A stretch of 64,000 bases of DNA from Protaetiibacter mangrovi (GTDB lineage Bacteria > Actinomycetota > Actinomycetes > Actinomycetales > Microbacteriaceae). Numbering within the stretch: the stretch's first letter is position 1; each line of letters begins with the position of its first letter. Below the pieces are notes generated by a model that worked only from the letters and a program-made list of their open reading frames with translations, had not been told where the DNA came from and searched no databases. The stretch is taken from positions 320,825 through 384,824 of the forward strand of contig NZ_JANTHX010000008.1 in NCBI RefSeq assembly GCF_024752305.1. The letters are read 5' to 3'. This document shows positions 32,529 through 41,554 of this stretch, piece by piece. A program made the position numbers and the translations under genes.

Positions 32529-33343
32529 TGGCCGACCGCTACGGCGAGGACGTGCTCGCGGGCGACTGGCGCGCCCGCGGACGCACGGTCGTGCCGCAGG
32601 TCGAGGCCGTGCGCGAGCTCGTGGTCGAGCTCGCCGACGGCTTCGTGGGCGCCGTCGTCGGGGTCGAGAAGGGCAACGTCGGTCTCGAGGACCGGCACGA
32701 CCGGGTGCGGTGGTTCCCGCTCGGCGGGGGGTTCCTCGTCGACGGCGAGCCGGTGGTGCTCGTGGCGCCGAAGGCGGCCGTGCAGGGGCGTTCGTACACC
32801 GCATCCGGTTCTCGCGCGGCGGCCCCGCAGCGCGCTCGGGTGGCCCGGGCCAGCCGTATCTACGTCGAGGGACGGCACGACGCCGAGCTCGTCGAGAAGG
32901 TGTGGGGTGCCGACCTGCGCGTCGAGGGCATCGTGGTCGAGTACCTCGAGGGCGTCGACCACCTGCCCGCACTGCTCGCCGAGCGGCGGCCCGGACCCGA
33001 CGCGCGCGCGGGGGTGCTCGTCGACCACCTGGTGCCGGGCTCCAAGGAGTCGCGGATCGCGGCACAGGTGACGGGGGAGCACGTGCTCGTCGTCGGTCAC
33101 CCCTTCATCGACGTGTGGCAGGCGGTGCGGCCGGAGCGGCTCGGCATCCGCGCCTGGCCGGTGGTGCCGCGCGGCGTCGAGTGGAAGCACGGCGTGTGCG
33201 AGGCGCTCGGCTGGCCGCACGCCGACCAGGCGGACATCGCCGCCGCCTGGCAGCGCATCCTGGGTTCCGTCCGCAGCTACACCGACCTCGAGCCCGCCCT
33301 GCTCGGCCCCGTCGAGCACCTCATCGACTTCGTCTCCACCTGA
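32528..33343 (+). CDS. DUF3097 protein with TOPRIM-like core
   Basis: A 271-aa actinobacterial protein. An N-terminal beta-rich part ([21 protein letters not shown], then [25 protein letters not shown]) is followed by a TOPRIM-like domain: [18 protein letters not shown] (Glu), [17 protein letters not shown] (Asp) and [20 protein letters not shown] domains cut, join or prime nucleic acids, but the activity of DUF3097 is unknown. The GTG overlaps the pyrH stop, so the two genes are coupled. It lies between pyrH and frr, a position that is often kept. Confidence 0.85.
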   Translation: MADRYGEDVLAGDWRARGRTVVPQVEAVRELVVELADGFVGAVVGVEKGNVGLEDRHDRVRWFPLGGGFLVDGEPVVLVAPKAAVQGRSYTASGSRAAAPQRARVARASRIYVEGRHDAELVEKVWGADLRVEGIVVEYLEGVDHLPALLAERRPGPDARAGVLVDHLVPGSKESRIAAQVTGEHVLVVGHPFIDVWQAVRPERLGIRAWPVVPRGVEWKHGVCEALGWPHADQADIAAAWQRILGSVRSYTDLEPALLGPVEHLIDFVST

Positions 33344-33358
33344 GTTCCCGGCCGAACG

Positions 33359-33418
33359 CTGCAGCGGTCGTCGGCGCGCGCCGGGTATTCCTGCAGCGGC
33401 ACTCGAAGGGCTGCAGCG
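33359..33418. repeat. Three copies of CTGCAGCG upstream of frr
   Basis: CTGCAGCG at 33359-33366, 33391-33398 and 33411-33418, 32 and 20 bp apart, in the 125-bp gap before frr. A TAGGCT -10-like box follows at 33428-33433. Confidence 0.7.
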
Positions 33419-33468
33419 TTTGGCAACTAGGCTTGGGGGGAACTGCTGCGACACCGAAGGAGCCCCCC

Positions 33469-34023
33469 GTGATCAGTGACGTCCTCGCCGAGGCGAAGGA
33501 GAAGATGACCCGGGCCGTCGAGGTCGCCAAGGACGACTTCGCCACCGTGCGCACCGGCCGCGCGAACCCCGCGCTGTTCCAGAAGATCATGGTCGACTAC
33601 TACGGCACCCCGACGCCGCTCGGGCAGCTCGCGGGCCTGCAGAACCCCGAGGCGCGCACCCTCGTCATCACGCCCTACGACAAGTCGGCGCTCAAGGAGA
33701 TCGAGAAGGCGATCGTCAACTTCCCGAACCTCGGCGCGAACCCGAGCAACGACGGCAACATCGTGCGCGTCACCATGCCCGAGCTCACCGAGGAGCGCCG
33801 CAAGGAGTACGTGAAGCTCGTGCGGGCCAAGGGCGAGGATGCGAAGATCGCCATCCGCAACGTGCGCCGCAAGGCGAAGGACGACCTCGACGCCCTGCTC
33901 AAGGAGGTCGGCGAGGACGACGTGGCGCGCGCCGAGAAGGAACTCGACACGCTGACCAAGAACCACGTCGACCAGATCGACGTGGCCCTCAAGCACAAGG
34001 AAGCCGAGCTGCTCGAGGTCTGA
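33469..34023 (+). CDS. frr: Ribosome recycling factor
   Basis: RRF, 184 aa, which splits the post-termination ribosome together with EF-G. Diagnostic stretches: [76 protein letters not shown] and a C-terminal helix with [16 protein letters not shown]. The start is GTG with AGGAG eight bases upstream. The stop overlaps the cdsA ATG by one base. Confidence 0.97.
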   Translation: MISDVLAEAKEKMTRAVEVAKDDFATVRTGRANPALFQKIMVDYYGTPTPLGQLAGLQNPEARTLVITPYDKSALKEIEKAIVNFPNLGANPSNDGNIVRVTMPELTEERRKEYVKLVRAKGEDAKIAIRNVRRKAKDDLDALLKEVGEDDVARAEKELDTLTKNHVDQIDVALKHKEAELLEV

Positions 34024-34997
34024 TGGACGACGACCCCGGGGGCGTCGACGCCCCTCAGAAGCGCACCCCGCGCACGGAGTTCGAGGCCCGCGCCCAGCAG
34101 ACGCGCGCCGAGTTCGAGGCCCACGCGCAGCACGCGCGCGACCAGTTCGACCAGGCGCAGGAGAAGATCCGGGAACGCACCGGGCGCAACCTGCTCGCCG
34201 CGATCGCGATCGGCGTGGTGCTCGGCGGCATGCTGCTGGTGAGCCTGCTGTTCTACACCTGGCTCTTCATCCCGTTCGCGGCCCTGCTCGTGGGCTTCAC
34301 CGCATGGGAGCTCGCCACGGCGCTGCGTCGCGACGGCCGCGACGTGCCGCGGGTGGGCTCGATCCTGGTGGGCGTCGCGGTCGTGCCGATCGCGTTCTTC
34401 TTCCACGTGCCGGGCCTGTGGCTCGCCGTCATCGGCGCCGTCGTCGTGATCACCGTGTGGCGGCTCGTGGAGCTGCTGCGCCCCAGCCACCGCGGGCCCG
34501 CATCCGCGGTGCTCGCCGACATCGGCGCCGGGCTGTTCGTGCAGCTGTACGTGACGTTCCTCGCCGGGTTCTACGTGGTGCTCGCGGGCGACGAGGGCGG
34601 CCAGTGGTGGGTGCTCGCGGCCCTCATCATCGTGGTGACGAGCGATGTCGGCGCCTATGCCGCCGGCCTCAGCTTCGGGCGGCACAAGCTCGCCCCGAAG
34701 ATCAGCCCCGGCAAGACCTGGGAGGGTTTCGCGGGCGCGGCGATCGTGTCGATGGCGGCCGGCACCCTGCTCGCCTGGCTCATGCTCGACCAGCCCTGGT
34801 GGGAGGGCACCATCATGGGCCTCGTGCTGATGCTCGTCGGCACGATGGGCGACCTCACCGAGTCGCTCATCAAGCGCGAGCTCGGCATCAAGGACATCTC
34901 GGGCTGGCTGCCCGGGCACGGCGGCTTCCTCGACCGGCTCGACTCGATCCTGCCCTCCGCCGCGGTGGCGTACGCGTTCTTCCTGATCTTCCACTGA
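34023..34997 (+). CDS. cdsA: Phosphatidate cytidylyltransferase
   Basis: CDP-diacylglycerol synthase, 324 aa, which makes CDP-DAG for phospholipid synthesis in the membrane. About eight hydrophobic segments follow a 60-aa charged cytoplasmic N-terminus with the repeated phrase EFEARAQQTRAEFEAHAQH, predicted coiled coil. The family signature is clear: DLTESLIKRELGIKDIS and GWLPGHGGFLDRLDS near the C-terminus. It is co-transcribed with frr. Confidence 0.95.
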   Translation: MDDDPGGVDAPQKRTPRTEFEARAQQTRAEFEAHAQHARDQFDQAQEKIRERTGRNLLAAIAIGVVLGGMLLVSLLFYTWLFIPFAALLVGFTAWELATALRRDGRDVPRVGSILVGVAVVPIAFFFHVPGLWLAVIGAVVVITVWRLVELLRPSHRGPASAVLADIGAGLFVQLYVTFLAGFYVVLAGDEGGQWWVLAALIIVVTSDVGAYAAGLSFGRHKLAPKISPGKTWEGFAGAAIVSMAAGTLLAWLMLDQPWWEGTIMGLVLMLVGTMGDLTESLIKRELGIKDISGWLPGHGGFLDRLDSILPSAAVAYAFFLIFH

Positions 34998-35020
34998 TCC
35001 GCCCCCGGTAGCATGTGCGG

Positions 35021-35572
35021 GTGAGCATGACCTTCCCCCGCGCGCGCAAGGGGCGCCCCGGCTACGACATCGACGAGGTCGAGGACTTCCTCGAGGACGC
35101 GCGCCGCGCGTACACCGCCGAGAACCCCGAGGTGTCGATCGTGACGGCCGACAGCATCCGCACCACGGCGTTCTCGATGCGCAAGGGCGGCTACTCGACG
35201 ACGCACGTGGATGCGGCCCTCGAGCGCCTGGAGGACGCGTTCGCCGCCCGGGAGCGCGAGCGCCAGATCGCCCGCGAGGGCGACGAGGCCTGGTACGCGC
35301 AGGCGCGCGGCACCGCGCAGGAGATCCTCGACCGGGTGGTGCGGCCGACCGGCAAGAGGTTCCAGCGGGTCACCTTCCTCACCATCGGCTACTCCGTGAA
35401 AGACGTCGACGCCTTCGCCGACCGCATCGCCGGCTACTTCCAGAGCGGTGCGGCGTTGACCCCCGACGACATCCGCACGGTGGCCTTCCGGGCGCAGCGC
35501 GGCGGCTACCGCGAGGCGCAGGTCGACTACCTGCTCGACACCGTCACACGGGTGATGCTGGCGGTGCGCTGA
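35021..35572 (+). CDS. DivIVA-domain-containing protein
   Basis: A 183-aa protein with two DivIVA-type repeats: FPRARKGRPGYDIDEVEDFLEDARRAY with TTAFSMRKGGYSTTHVDAALERLE, and again FLTIGYSVKDVDAFADRIAGYF with FRAQRGGYREAQVDYLLD. DivIVA proteins bind curved membrane and place growth or division machinery; this short form lacks the long coiled coil. The GTG at 35021 is chosen because TAGCAT (35009-35014) ends six bases before it. GTG 35015 and ATG 35027 are alternatives. Confidence 0.85.
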   Translation: MSMTFPRARKGRPGYDIDEVEDFLEDARRAYTAENPEVSIVTADSIRTTAFSMRKGGYSTTHVDAALERLEDAFAARERERQIAREGDEAWYAQARGTAQEILDRVVRPTGKRFQRVTFLTIGYSVKDVDAFADRIAGYFQSGAALTPDDIRTVAFRAQRGGYREAQVDYLLDTVTRVMLAVR

Positions 35573-35634
35573 CCCCTGTTCGGGGCGCGCGCTCCCATGG
35601 CCTTCCCGGGATGCGTCGCTACACTGGTGCGACT

Positions 35635-36288
35635 GTGAGCGGATATCGGCGCCGGGGGGTCACTCCTGTGCCGCCCGAGGGGGCGGTCGCGGTCGCGCGC
35701 GCCCGCACGAGCGGCGCCGTCCGGCCCCGGTGGGTGCTCGGCACCTTCGCCTACCTCGCCTCGATGGGGCTCATCGCCGCGCTGCTGGTGGAGCCGACCG
35801 GTCTCAGCTCGGCAGCCACGCTCGCCGCGGCGAACGACCCGGTGGCCGGTGGGGACCTCGAGGGTCAGACCGTGCTCGTGGCCGACGACGCCGCATCCGA
35901 CGCGACGGCGCGCGACGGCTTCGACGTCGTGAAGCCGAAGCCCAAGCCGACCGCCGCCGTCGCCCCCGCCGTGGGCGTGCCCGACCCGGGCACCGCGCAG
36001 GCGATCGCCTACGAGATGGTGATGGCACGCGGCTGGAGCCAGGGCGAGTTCGACTGCCTCGTGGCGTTGTGGAACAAGGAATCCCACTGGAACGTCTACG
36101 CCCACAACAAGAGCTCGGGTGCCTACGGCATCCCGCAGGCGCTCCCGGGCACCAAGATGGCCACGGCGGGCGCCGACTGGGCCACCAACCCGACCACCCA
36201 GATCACCTGGGGTCTCGGCTACGTCTCGGGGCGCTACGGCACCCCCTGCGTCGCGTGGGGCCACTCGCAGGCCAAGGGCTGGTACTGA
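35635..36288 (+). CDS. Secreted lysozyme-fold (SLT-like) protein
   Basis: A 217-aa exported protein. A transmembrane or signal segment (WVLGTFAYLASMGLIAALLV) is followed by a Pro/Ala linker and a C-terminal lysozyme-like domain: EFDCLVALWNKESHWNVYA (catalytic Glu), SSGAYGIPQALPGTKMA, WATNPTTQITWGLGYVSGRYG. It probably cleaves peptidoglycan glycan strands. The GTG at 35635 is chosen because a TACACT -10 box (35620-35625) overlaps any longer frame. Confidence 0.9.
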   Translation: MSGYRRRGVTPVPPEGAVAVARARTSGAVRPRWVLGTFAYLASMGLIAALLVEPTGLSSAATLAAANDPVAGGDLEGQTVLVADDAASDATARDGFDVVKPKPKPTAAVAPAVGVPDPGTAQAIAYEMVMARGWSQGEFDCLVALWNKESHWNVYAHNKSSGAYGIPQALPGTKMATAGADWATNPTTQITWGLGYVSGRYGTPCVAWGHSQAKGWY

Positions 36289-36321
36289 TCCGGCTCCCCT
36301 GAGCGCTCGATACGATCGAGC

Positions 36322-38079
36322 ATGGACTACGCCCTCGTCGCGATCGCCGGGATCGCCGCCATCGTCGCCGCCGCCGCGTGGGGTCCTCGGCTCGGTGTGG
36401 CGGCGCCGCTGATCCTCGTCGTCCTCGGCGTCGTCTACAGCCTGATCCCCGGCGTCCCGCCGATCGACATCGAGCCGGACATCATCCTGATGGGGGTGCT
36501 CCCGCCGCTGCTGTACGCGGCCGCGATCACCGTGCCCATCGTCGACTTCCGTCGCAACCTCTCGACGATCACCGTGCTCTCGGTGCTGCTCGTCGTGGTG
36601 AGCGCCCTCGTGACCGGCTCGGTGCTGTTCATGCTGCTGCCCGACCTGAACCTGGCGGCGGCGATCGCGCTCGGCGCGGTCATCTCCCCGACGGATGTGG
36701 TCGCCGCCACCGCGATCGCCAAGCGGATGGGGTTGCCGGCCCGGCTGGTGTCGATCCTGGAGGGCGAGGGGCTCGTCAACGACGCGACCGCTCTGGTGCT
36801 GCTGCGCACCGCGATCGCGGCGACCGCGGCGACCGCATCCGGGGCGGATGTGATCGCCTGGAACGCGATCGCCGCGTTCTTCTACGCCGTGTTCGTGGCG
36901 ATCGCGATCGGTGTGGTGGTGGGGATCGCCGCCGTGTGGGTGCGGCGCCGTCTCGACAACCCGATGCTCGACACGGCGATCTCGTTCGCGGTGCCGTTCA
37001 TCGCCTACATCCCGGCGGAGGAGCTGCACGGTTCGGGAGTGATCTCGGTGGTCGCGGCGGGCCTCTACAGCGGTCACCAGAGCGCGAAGGCCTTCACGGC
37101 CCAGTCGCGGATCTCGGAGCGCTTCAACTGGCGCACCGTGCAGTTCGTGCTCGAGAACGGCGTCTTCCTGCTGATGGGGGCGCAGATCTCCACCATCATC
37201 GCCGACGTCGAATCGGACGAGCTGCCCATCCATCAGGCTGTGCTGCTCGGGCTGCTCATGACGGCGCTGCTCATCGCGGTGAGATACGTCTTCGTCTGGC
37301 CCCTGATCTTCGTGATGCGGCGCCAGCAGCAGCGCTTCGAGGAGCAGGACTCGATGCTGTCGCGCGCGCTCGAACGCATCCAGGGCATGGTCGGCGGCAG
37401 CGATCGATTCGAGCGGCGACGACAGGGGGTCGAGCGCCGCATCGACCGGCGCCGGAACGACATCGTGCAGTTGCGGGCCGAGGGTCTCGGCTGGCGCGGC
37501 GGCATCGTGCTCGGCTGGGCCGGGATGCGCGGCGTGGTGACGCTCGCGGCGGCGCAGTCCCTGCCGCGCAGCACCCCCTACTACGAGCAGCTCGTGCTGA
37601 TCGCGTTCACGGTCGCCGTCGTGACGCTGCTCGTTCAGGGCGGCACACTGCCCTGGGTGATCCGCTGGACCGGCATCCGGGGGAGCGACCGCGTCGCCGA
37701 CCGCCGCGAGCTCGCCACGCTGCTCGAGGAGATGTCGACCGCCGGAGTCTCGGTGCTGGACGCCGAGGAGGTGACCGTCGAGGGGGTGCCCGTGGATCCG
37801 GCCGTCGTCGAGCGGGTGCGCGAGGACACCCTGCTCGCCACCCAGTCCGCCTGGGAGCGCGCGGAGCAGGCCGATCAGGACGACGCCCTCGCGAACTCCC
37901 CGCACCAGCAGTACCGGCGGTTGAGGCGCGAGGTGCTGGCCGCCGAGCGTGCCGTGCTGCTCGACGCGCGTTCCCGCGGCTCCTACCCTTCGCGCATCCT
38001 GCAGCGCGCCCAGGCGCTGCTCGACCTGGAGGACGCCCGCCTGCAGCAGATCGACACCGGAGGCCGCGCGGAGGAGTAG
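36322..38079 (+). CDS. Na+/H+ antiporter (CPA1/NhaP type)
   Basis: A 585-aa cation:proton antiporter with about 12 hydrophobic segments in residues 1-435. Ion-binding elements: VISPTDVVAATAI (Asp) and ILEGEGLVNDATALVL (Asn-Asp). WAGMRGVVTLAAAQSLP near residue 400 is also typical. The C-terminal 150 residues form a soluble, charged regulatory domain. TACGAT at 36311-36316 lies five bases before the ATG, fitting a leaderless transcript. Confidence 0.93.
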   Translation: MDYALVAIAGIAAIVAAAAWGPRLGVAAPLILVVLGVVYSLIPGVPPIDIEPDIILMGVLPPLLYAAAITVPIVDFRRNLSTITVLSVLLVVVSALVTGSVLFMLLPDLNLAAAIALGAVISPTDVVAATAIAKRMGLPARLVSILEGEGLVNDATALVLLRTAIAATAATASGADVIAWNAIAAFFYAVFVAIAIGVVVGIAAVWVRRRLDNPMLDTAISFAVPFIAYIPAEELHGSGVISVVAAGLYSGHQSAKAFTAQSRISERFNWRTVQFVLENGVFLLMGAQISTIIADVESDELPIHQAVLLGLLMTALLIAVRYVFVWPLIFVMRRQQQRFEEQDSMLSRALERIQGMVGGSDRFERRRQGVERRIDRRRNDIVQLRAEGLGWRGGIVLGWAGMRGVVTLAAAQSLPRSTPYYEQLVLIAFTVAVVTLLVQGGTLPWVIRWTGIRGSDRVADRRELATLLEEMSTAGVSVLDAEEVTVEGVPVDPAVVERVREDTLLATQSAWERAEQADQDDALANSPHQQYRRLRREVLAAERAVLLDARSRGSYPSRILQRAQALLDLEDARLQQIDTGGRAEE

Positions 38080-38113
38080 CCGGGCCGTTCCGCGGGTTTC
38101 GTAGAATCGGAGC

Positions 38114-38407
38114 ATGTCCCCGTCGCGTCGCCCCCGCCGCCGCGACCAGGAGCCCGAGCCTCTCGACGTGGAACGCATCCTCGGGGGTGCGAAGCACACC
38201 GAGACGCGCCGCGACGGCACGTGGAACGTGCAGCCCCAGAGCGCCGCATCCGCCGTGAAGGAGTACGTCTGCCCCGGATGCGGTCTCGGTATCGCGGTCG
38301 GCACCGCCCACCTGGTGGCCTGGCGCGCCGACGGGCTCTTCGGCGAGGAGGACGACCTGGCCGCCCGGCGGCACTGGCACACCCACTGCTGGAGGATCCG
38401 CACGTGA
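38114..38407 (+). CDS. Conserved small protein with CxxC and His/Cys motif
   Basis: A 97-aa protein found in many actinobacteria, function unknown. It has ETRRDGTWNVQ, KEYVCPGCGLGIAVGTAHLV and RRHWHTHCWRIR, i.e. a probable zinc site made of CPGC and HTHC. A TAGAAT -10 box (38102-38107) ends six bases before the ATG. The stop overlaps the GTG of the hydrolase gene, so they are coupled. Confidence 0.8.
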   Translation: MSPSRRPRRRDQEPEPLDVERILGGAKHTETRRDGTWNVQPQSAASAVKEYVCPGCGLGIAVGTAHLVAWRADGLFGEEDDLAARRHWHTHCWRIRT

Positions 38408-39123
38408 CCATCGCCATCACCGGCGGCGTCGAACTGCCCGCGTTCCGTGAGGACGTCGAGCTGCGCACCGCCGACGGACTCACGCTCGTGGGCGAGCTGG
38501 CGCTGCCCGAGACCGCCGACCCGGTCGCGACGCTCGTGTGCCTGCACCCGCTGCCGACGCACGGCGGTTTCATGGACTCCCACATCATCCGCAAGGCGGC
38601 CGCCCGGCTGCCGGCGCTCGCCGACGTGGCGGTGCTGCGGTTCAACTTCCGCGGCGTCACCTCGCCGCGCGGCACGAGCGAGGGCTCCTTCGGCGATGGT
38701 GTGGACGAGCGGCACGACCTGGCCGCCGCGATGGCGCTCGTGGCGCAGCGGCAGCTGCCGCATCCGTGGCTCGTCGGCTGGTCGTTCGGTACCGAGGTGG
38801 CGCTCAAGTGGGGCCTCGAGCACCCGGTCGAGGGCGCCATCCTGCTGTCGCCGCCGCTGCGCCGCACCACCGAGCCGGAGCTCGCCGCCTGGGCCGGCAG
38901 CGGCAAGCGCCTCGTCGCGGTGGTGCCCGAGCACGACGACTACCTGAAGCCCCCCGAGGCGACCGCGCGTTTCGCCGCCGCCGTTCCGGAGGCCGAGGTG
39001 GTGGCCGTCGACGACGGCAAGCACCTGTGGGTGGGGGAGAAGCAGACCGCGCGCGTGCTCACCGAGATCGTGCGCGTCGTGAACCCCGCGGCCCTGCCGC
39101 TGCCGACGGAGTGGCCGGTCTAG
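38404..39123 (+). CDS. Alpha/beta hydrolase
   Basis: A 239-aa alpha/beta-hydrolase. The nucleophile elbow is LVGWSFGTEVALKWGL (Ser in G-W-S-F-G), preceded by the oxyanion strand LVCLHPLPTHGGFMDS and NFRGVTSPRGTSEG. A late Asp (VPEHDDYLKP) and His (DDGKHLWVG) complete a plausible triad. It resembles the dienelactone-hydrolase-like esterases; the substrate is unknown. It is coupled to the 97-aa gene. Confidence 0.88.
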   Translation: MTIAITGGVELPAFREDVELRTADGLTLVGELALPETADPVATLVCLHPLPTHGGFMDSHIIRKAAARLPALADVAVLRFNFRGVTSPRGTSEGSFGDGVDERHDLAAAMALVAQRQLPHPWLVGWSFGTEVALKWGLEHPVEGAILLSPPLRRTTEPELAAWAGSGKRLVAVVPEHDDYLKPPEATARFAAAVPEAEVVAVDDGKHLWVGEKQTARVLTEIVRVVNPAALPLPTEWPV

Positions 39124-39180
39124 CGCAGCCCTCCTCGTCGACGACGGGATGCATCGCGACGTCTACGACCCGAGTTCGGG

Positions 39181-40128
39181 GTGTTCGGTGTGCGCGAGGC
39201 GGCCATGGGTGTCGCTTCGGCGTTCGGGTTCACGGGTGCGTGGACGGATGAGGCGACCAGGCTGGTGTATCTGCGGGCGAGGGACTACGACCCCTCGACC
39301 GCCCAGTTTCTGCAGGTGGATCCGGCGGTCGACGACACGCACCAGCCGTACGCGTATGCCTACAACAACCCGTTGCTGTGGACGGATCCGAGTGGTCTCG
39401 ACGTGTGGGGAGACATCGGTGCGGGCGTCCTGGCGTTCGGTGCCGGGGTGCTGGATGATCTGACGTTCGGGGCGTCGTCGGCGATCCTGGGGGCGATCAT
39501 CCCGGGTTATGACTGCTTCACGCAGTCGAACCCGTGGTTCGCTGCGGGTCAGATGGTGTCGGCGGTCGTGTCGACGGCGCTGCTGGTGGCGACCGGTGTC
39601 GGTGCGGTGATCGCGGCCGCGAAGCTGGTGGCGAAAGTCGGGTTGAAGGTGGCCGCGAGGGCGGCCGCGGCGACGATCAAGACCACCGTGAAGTCCGCCG
39701 TCCAGAGCGTGAAATCGCTCGCGGCGTCCGGAGGAAGTCAGCTCTCGGGCGTCGCGCGACGTCTGGTCACTGACGATCGAGGCGAGATCGACCTCGGCGC
39801 GATCACTCGGGCGGATAGCGGACAGACTGAAGTCGTGGAGAGGTGGATGTCACGGGCGGAGCTTGAGGCCACGCAGAGTAGCGGGCTTGTGCGAGGGGGC
39901 CGCGATGGTAGTCATTTCGTGACTGACAGTGCGAACTCCAGCGCCCAGCGCGCTCGTCTTCGTCTTGCACTCCCGCAGACGCCCGAAGTCCGAGTAAGGA
40001 TGGAAGTCCCGCAGGGCGCCTTTGGACGACCTCGGTTCGTGCGGCCAGATTTCGGTATGCCGGGAGGCGGAATGGAGAGAACCGCGACCGGACCTGTTCC
40101 GTGCAAGATCTTGTGTGTATGGGAGTGA
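39181..40128 (+). CDS. Orphan Rhs C-terminal toxin module
   Basis: A 315-aa piece of an Rhs polymorphic toxin. Residues 18-76 are the end of the Rhs core (TGAWTDEATRLVYLRARDYDP, AQFLQVDPA, YAYAYNNPLLWTDPSGLD), after which the variable toxin part begins. The last 100 residues read VERWMSRAELEATQSSGLVRGG, SHFVTDSANSSAQRARLRLAL and FGMPGGGMERTATG, a pattern I associate from memory with ADP-ribosyltransferase-type (TreTu-like) Rhs toxins. The long YD-repeat shell is missing, so this is a displaced C-terminal cassette. The start codon is uncertain (GTG 39181, GTG 39190 or ATG 39205). Confidence 0.8.
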   Translation: MFGVREAAMGVASAFGFTGAWTDEATRLVYLRARDYDPSTAQFLQVDPAVDDTHQPYAYAYNNPLLWTDPSGLDVWGDIGAGVLAFGAGVLDDLTFGASSAILGAIIPGYDCFTQSNPWFAAGQMVSAVVSTALLVATGVGAVIAAAKLVAKVGLKVAARAAAATIKTTVKSAVQSVKSLAASGGSQLSGVARRLVTDDRGEIDLGAITRADSGQTEVVERWMSRAELEATQSSGLVRGGRDGSHFVTDSANSSAQRARLRLALPQTPEVRVRMEVPQGAFGRPRFVRPDFGMPGGGMERTATGPVPCKILCVWE

Positions 40129-40133
40129 CTTGT

Positions 40134-40469
40134 ATGTGGCTATCAGTTGGCGATGAGCTATTGATGACGGTTTCAGATCCGTTTCCGATCGCAGGACACG
40201 TTGTACTTGCCCGCGTCGCGGCGACCCACGGGGATTCAGCCCTCGTCAATCTTCAGCCGCCGCTTTCGTATGAGGATCAGGAGTACTCCGCATCAGTTGT
40301 GCAGCCGCGACATTCACCGATCGGCGACTCTCCGATCGCCATCAACGGGGTGGGCATAGGCGACTATGCGATTGATTCGAGACTTGACTGGTGGTCATCC
40401 GACCAGAGAGTACGGGGGTTCCGGTTCGTCGGTACCGTCGAGCTCACAACTCGTTCTGGCGGGGGATGA
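40134..40469 (+). CDS. Putative immunity protein for the Rhs toxin
   Basis: A 111-aa protein starting MWLSVGDELLMTVSDPFP five bases after the toxin stop, the usual position of an immunity gene. I recognise no family with certainty. The GC content is visibly lower than that of its neighbours, as in transferred toxin-immunity cassettes. The 3' end overlaps the convergent AI-2E gene by 26 bp and the last residues (TTRSGGG) are low-complexity, so the native end may have been lost at the junction. Confidence 0.6.
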   Translation: MWLSVGDELLMTVSDPFPIAGHVVLARVAATHGDSALVNLQPPLSYEDQEYSASVVQPRHSPIGDSPIAINGVGIGDYAIDSRLDWWSSDQRVRGFRFVGTVELTTRSGGG

Positions 40470-41505
40470 TGACCTGCTTGACGATGATGAGGATCGACGC
40501 GGCGACGGGGATCGCGACGAGGGCGCCGAGGATGCCGAGCAGGGTGCCGCCCGCGAGGGCCGCGATGACGACGACGACGCCCGGCACCTTGACGGCGCGG
40601 TTCATGATGTTGGGGCTCAGCACGTAGGCCTCGACCTGCATGTAGACGAGGTACCAGATGCCCACGATGAGCACCGCCGGCCACCCGTCGAACAGCCACA
40701 CGAGCGCGGTGATGATGACCGATCCGGAGATCGTGCCGACGAGCGGCACGAGCGAGAACAGGAACGCGATGAACGCCAGCAGGGCGGCATACTCGATCGG
40801 GTCGCCGAGGATCCAGCCGAGCACGTTCAGGAACAGGAACGTCAGGATGCCGTTGCAGGCGCCGAGCGCCGCCTGGCCGACGACGTAGCGGCCGACCGAG
40901 CTCGAGATCTGCTCCGAGATGTCGATGAAGCGCTCGCGGCGGCTCGCGGGCACCAGCTGGTACATGGCGCGCTTGATGCTCGACAGCGATGAGACGAAGT
41001 AGAGCATCAGGATGAGCACGATGAGGCCGCCGAAGACGCCGCTCGCGACCGTGAAGACGGTGTTCAGCACGCCCGAGGTGATGTTCTGCAGGTTGTCGGT
41101 GAACCACTTCTGCACGTTGGTGACCACGTCGTCGTAGGCGAGCCACGGGATGGTCGCCGACCACCACTCGCGCAGCACGTCCTGCTCGGTGATCGACTCG
41201 ACGAGCTTCGGCACCTGCGTGATCAGGTTGCCGACCTGGTCGGCGATCACCGGGATGATGGCGAAGATGAAGCCGGCGAACACGCCCAGGATCCCCGCGA
41301 GCACGATGACGATCGCGAGGGGCCGGGGGACCTTGTGCTTCTCGAGGAACGACACCGCAGGGTCGACGCCGAGGGCGAGGAAGAGCGCGGCGCCCACGTA
41401 GGTGAGGATCGTCGCGAGGTTGCCGATTCCGACGCCCAGCACGATCGCGACGAGCACGCCGAGACCGCCGAACAGTCCCAGTCGGAACGCGTTCTGGATC
41501 TTCAT
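40444..41505 (-). CDS. AI-2E family transporter
   Basis: A 353-aa multi-pass membrane protein of the AI-2E/PerM family, with about eight hydrophobic segments, NIMNRAVKVPGVVVVIAAL and GGTLLGILGALVAIPVAA near the C-terminus. Members export small molecules or act as Na+/H+ antiporters; the name does not prove AI-2 transport. The ATG at 41505 is preferred to 41511 because the ribosome binding site GGAGGGG is then about six to eight bases away. Confidence 0.9.
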   Translation of the reverse strand: MKIQNAFRLGLFGGLGVLVAIVLGVGIGNLATILTYVGAALFLALGVDPAVSFLEKHKVPRPLAIVIVLAGILGVFAGFIFAIIPVIADQVGNLITQVPKLVESITEQDVLREWWSATIPWLAYDDVVTNVQKWFTDNLQNITSGVLNTVFTVASGVFGGLIVLILMLYFVSSLSSIKRAMYQLVPASRRERFIDISEQISSSVGRYVVGQAALGACNGILTFLFLNVLGWILGDPIEYAALLAFIAFLFSLVPLVGTISGSVIITALVWLFDGWPAVLIVGIWYLVYMQVEAYVLSPNIMNRAVKVPGVVVVIAALAGGTLLGILGALVAIPVAASILIIVKQVIIPRQNEL

Positions 41506-41554
41506 CGCCATCCCCTCCGACCCGCCTGCCGCGGGGTCAGGGACAGGCTATCCG

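Noticed and set aside
39149-39463. 104-codon frame overlapping the Rhs fragment
   Set aside because: Wrong frame for the Rhs core; Arg/Trp-rich translation without domain. Only the short DVYDP trace may be a scar of the lost core.
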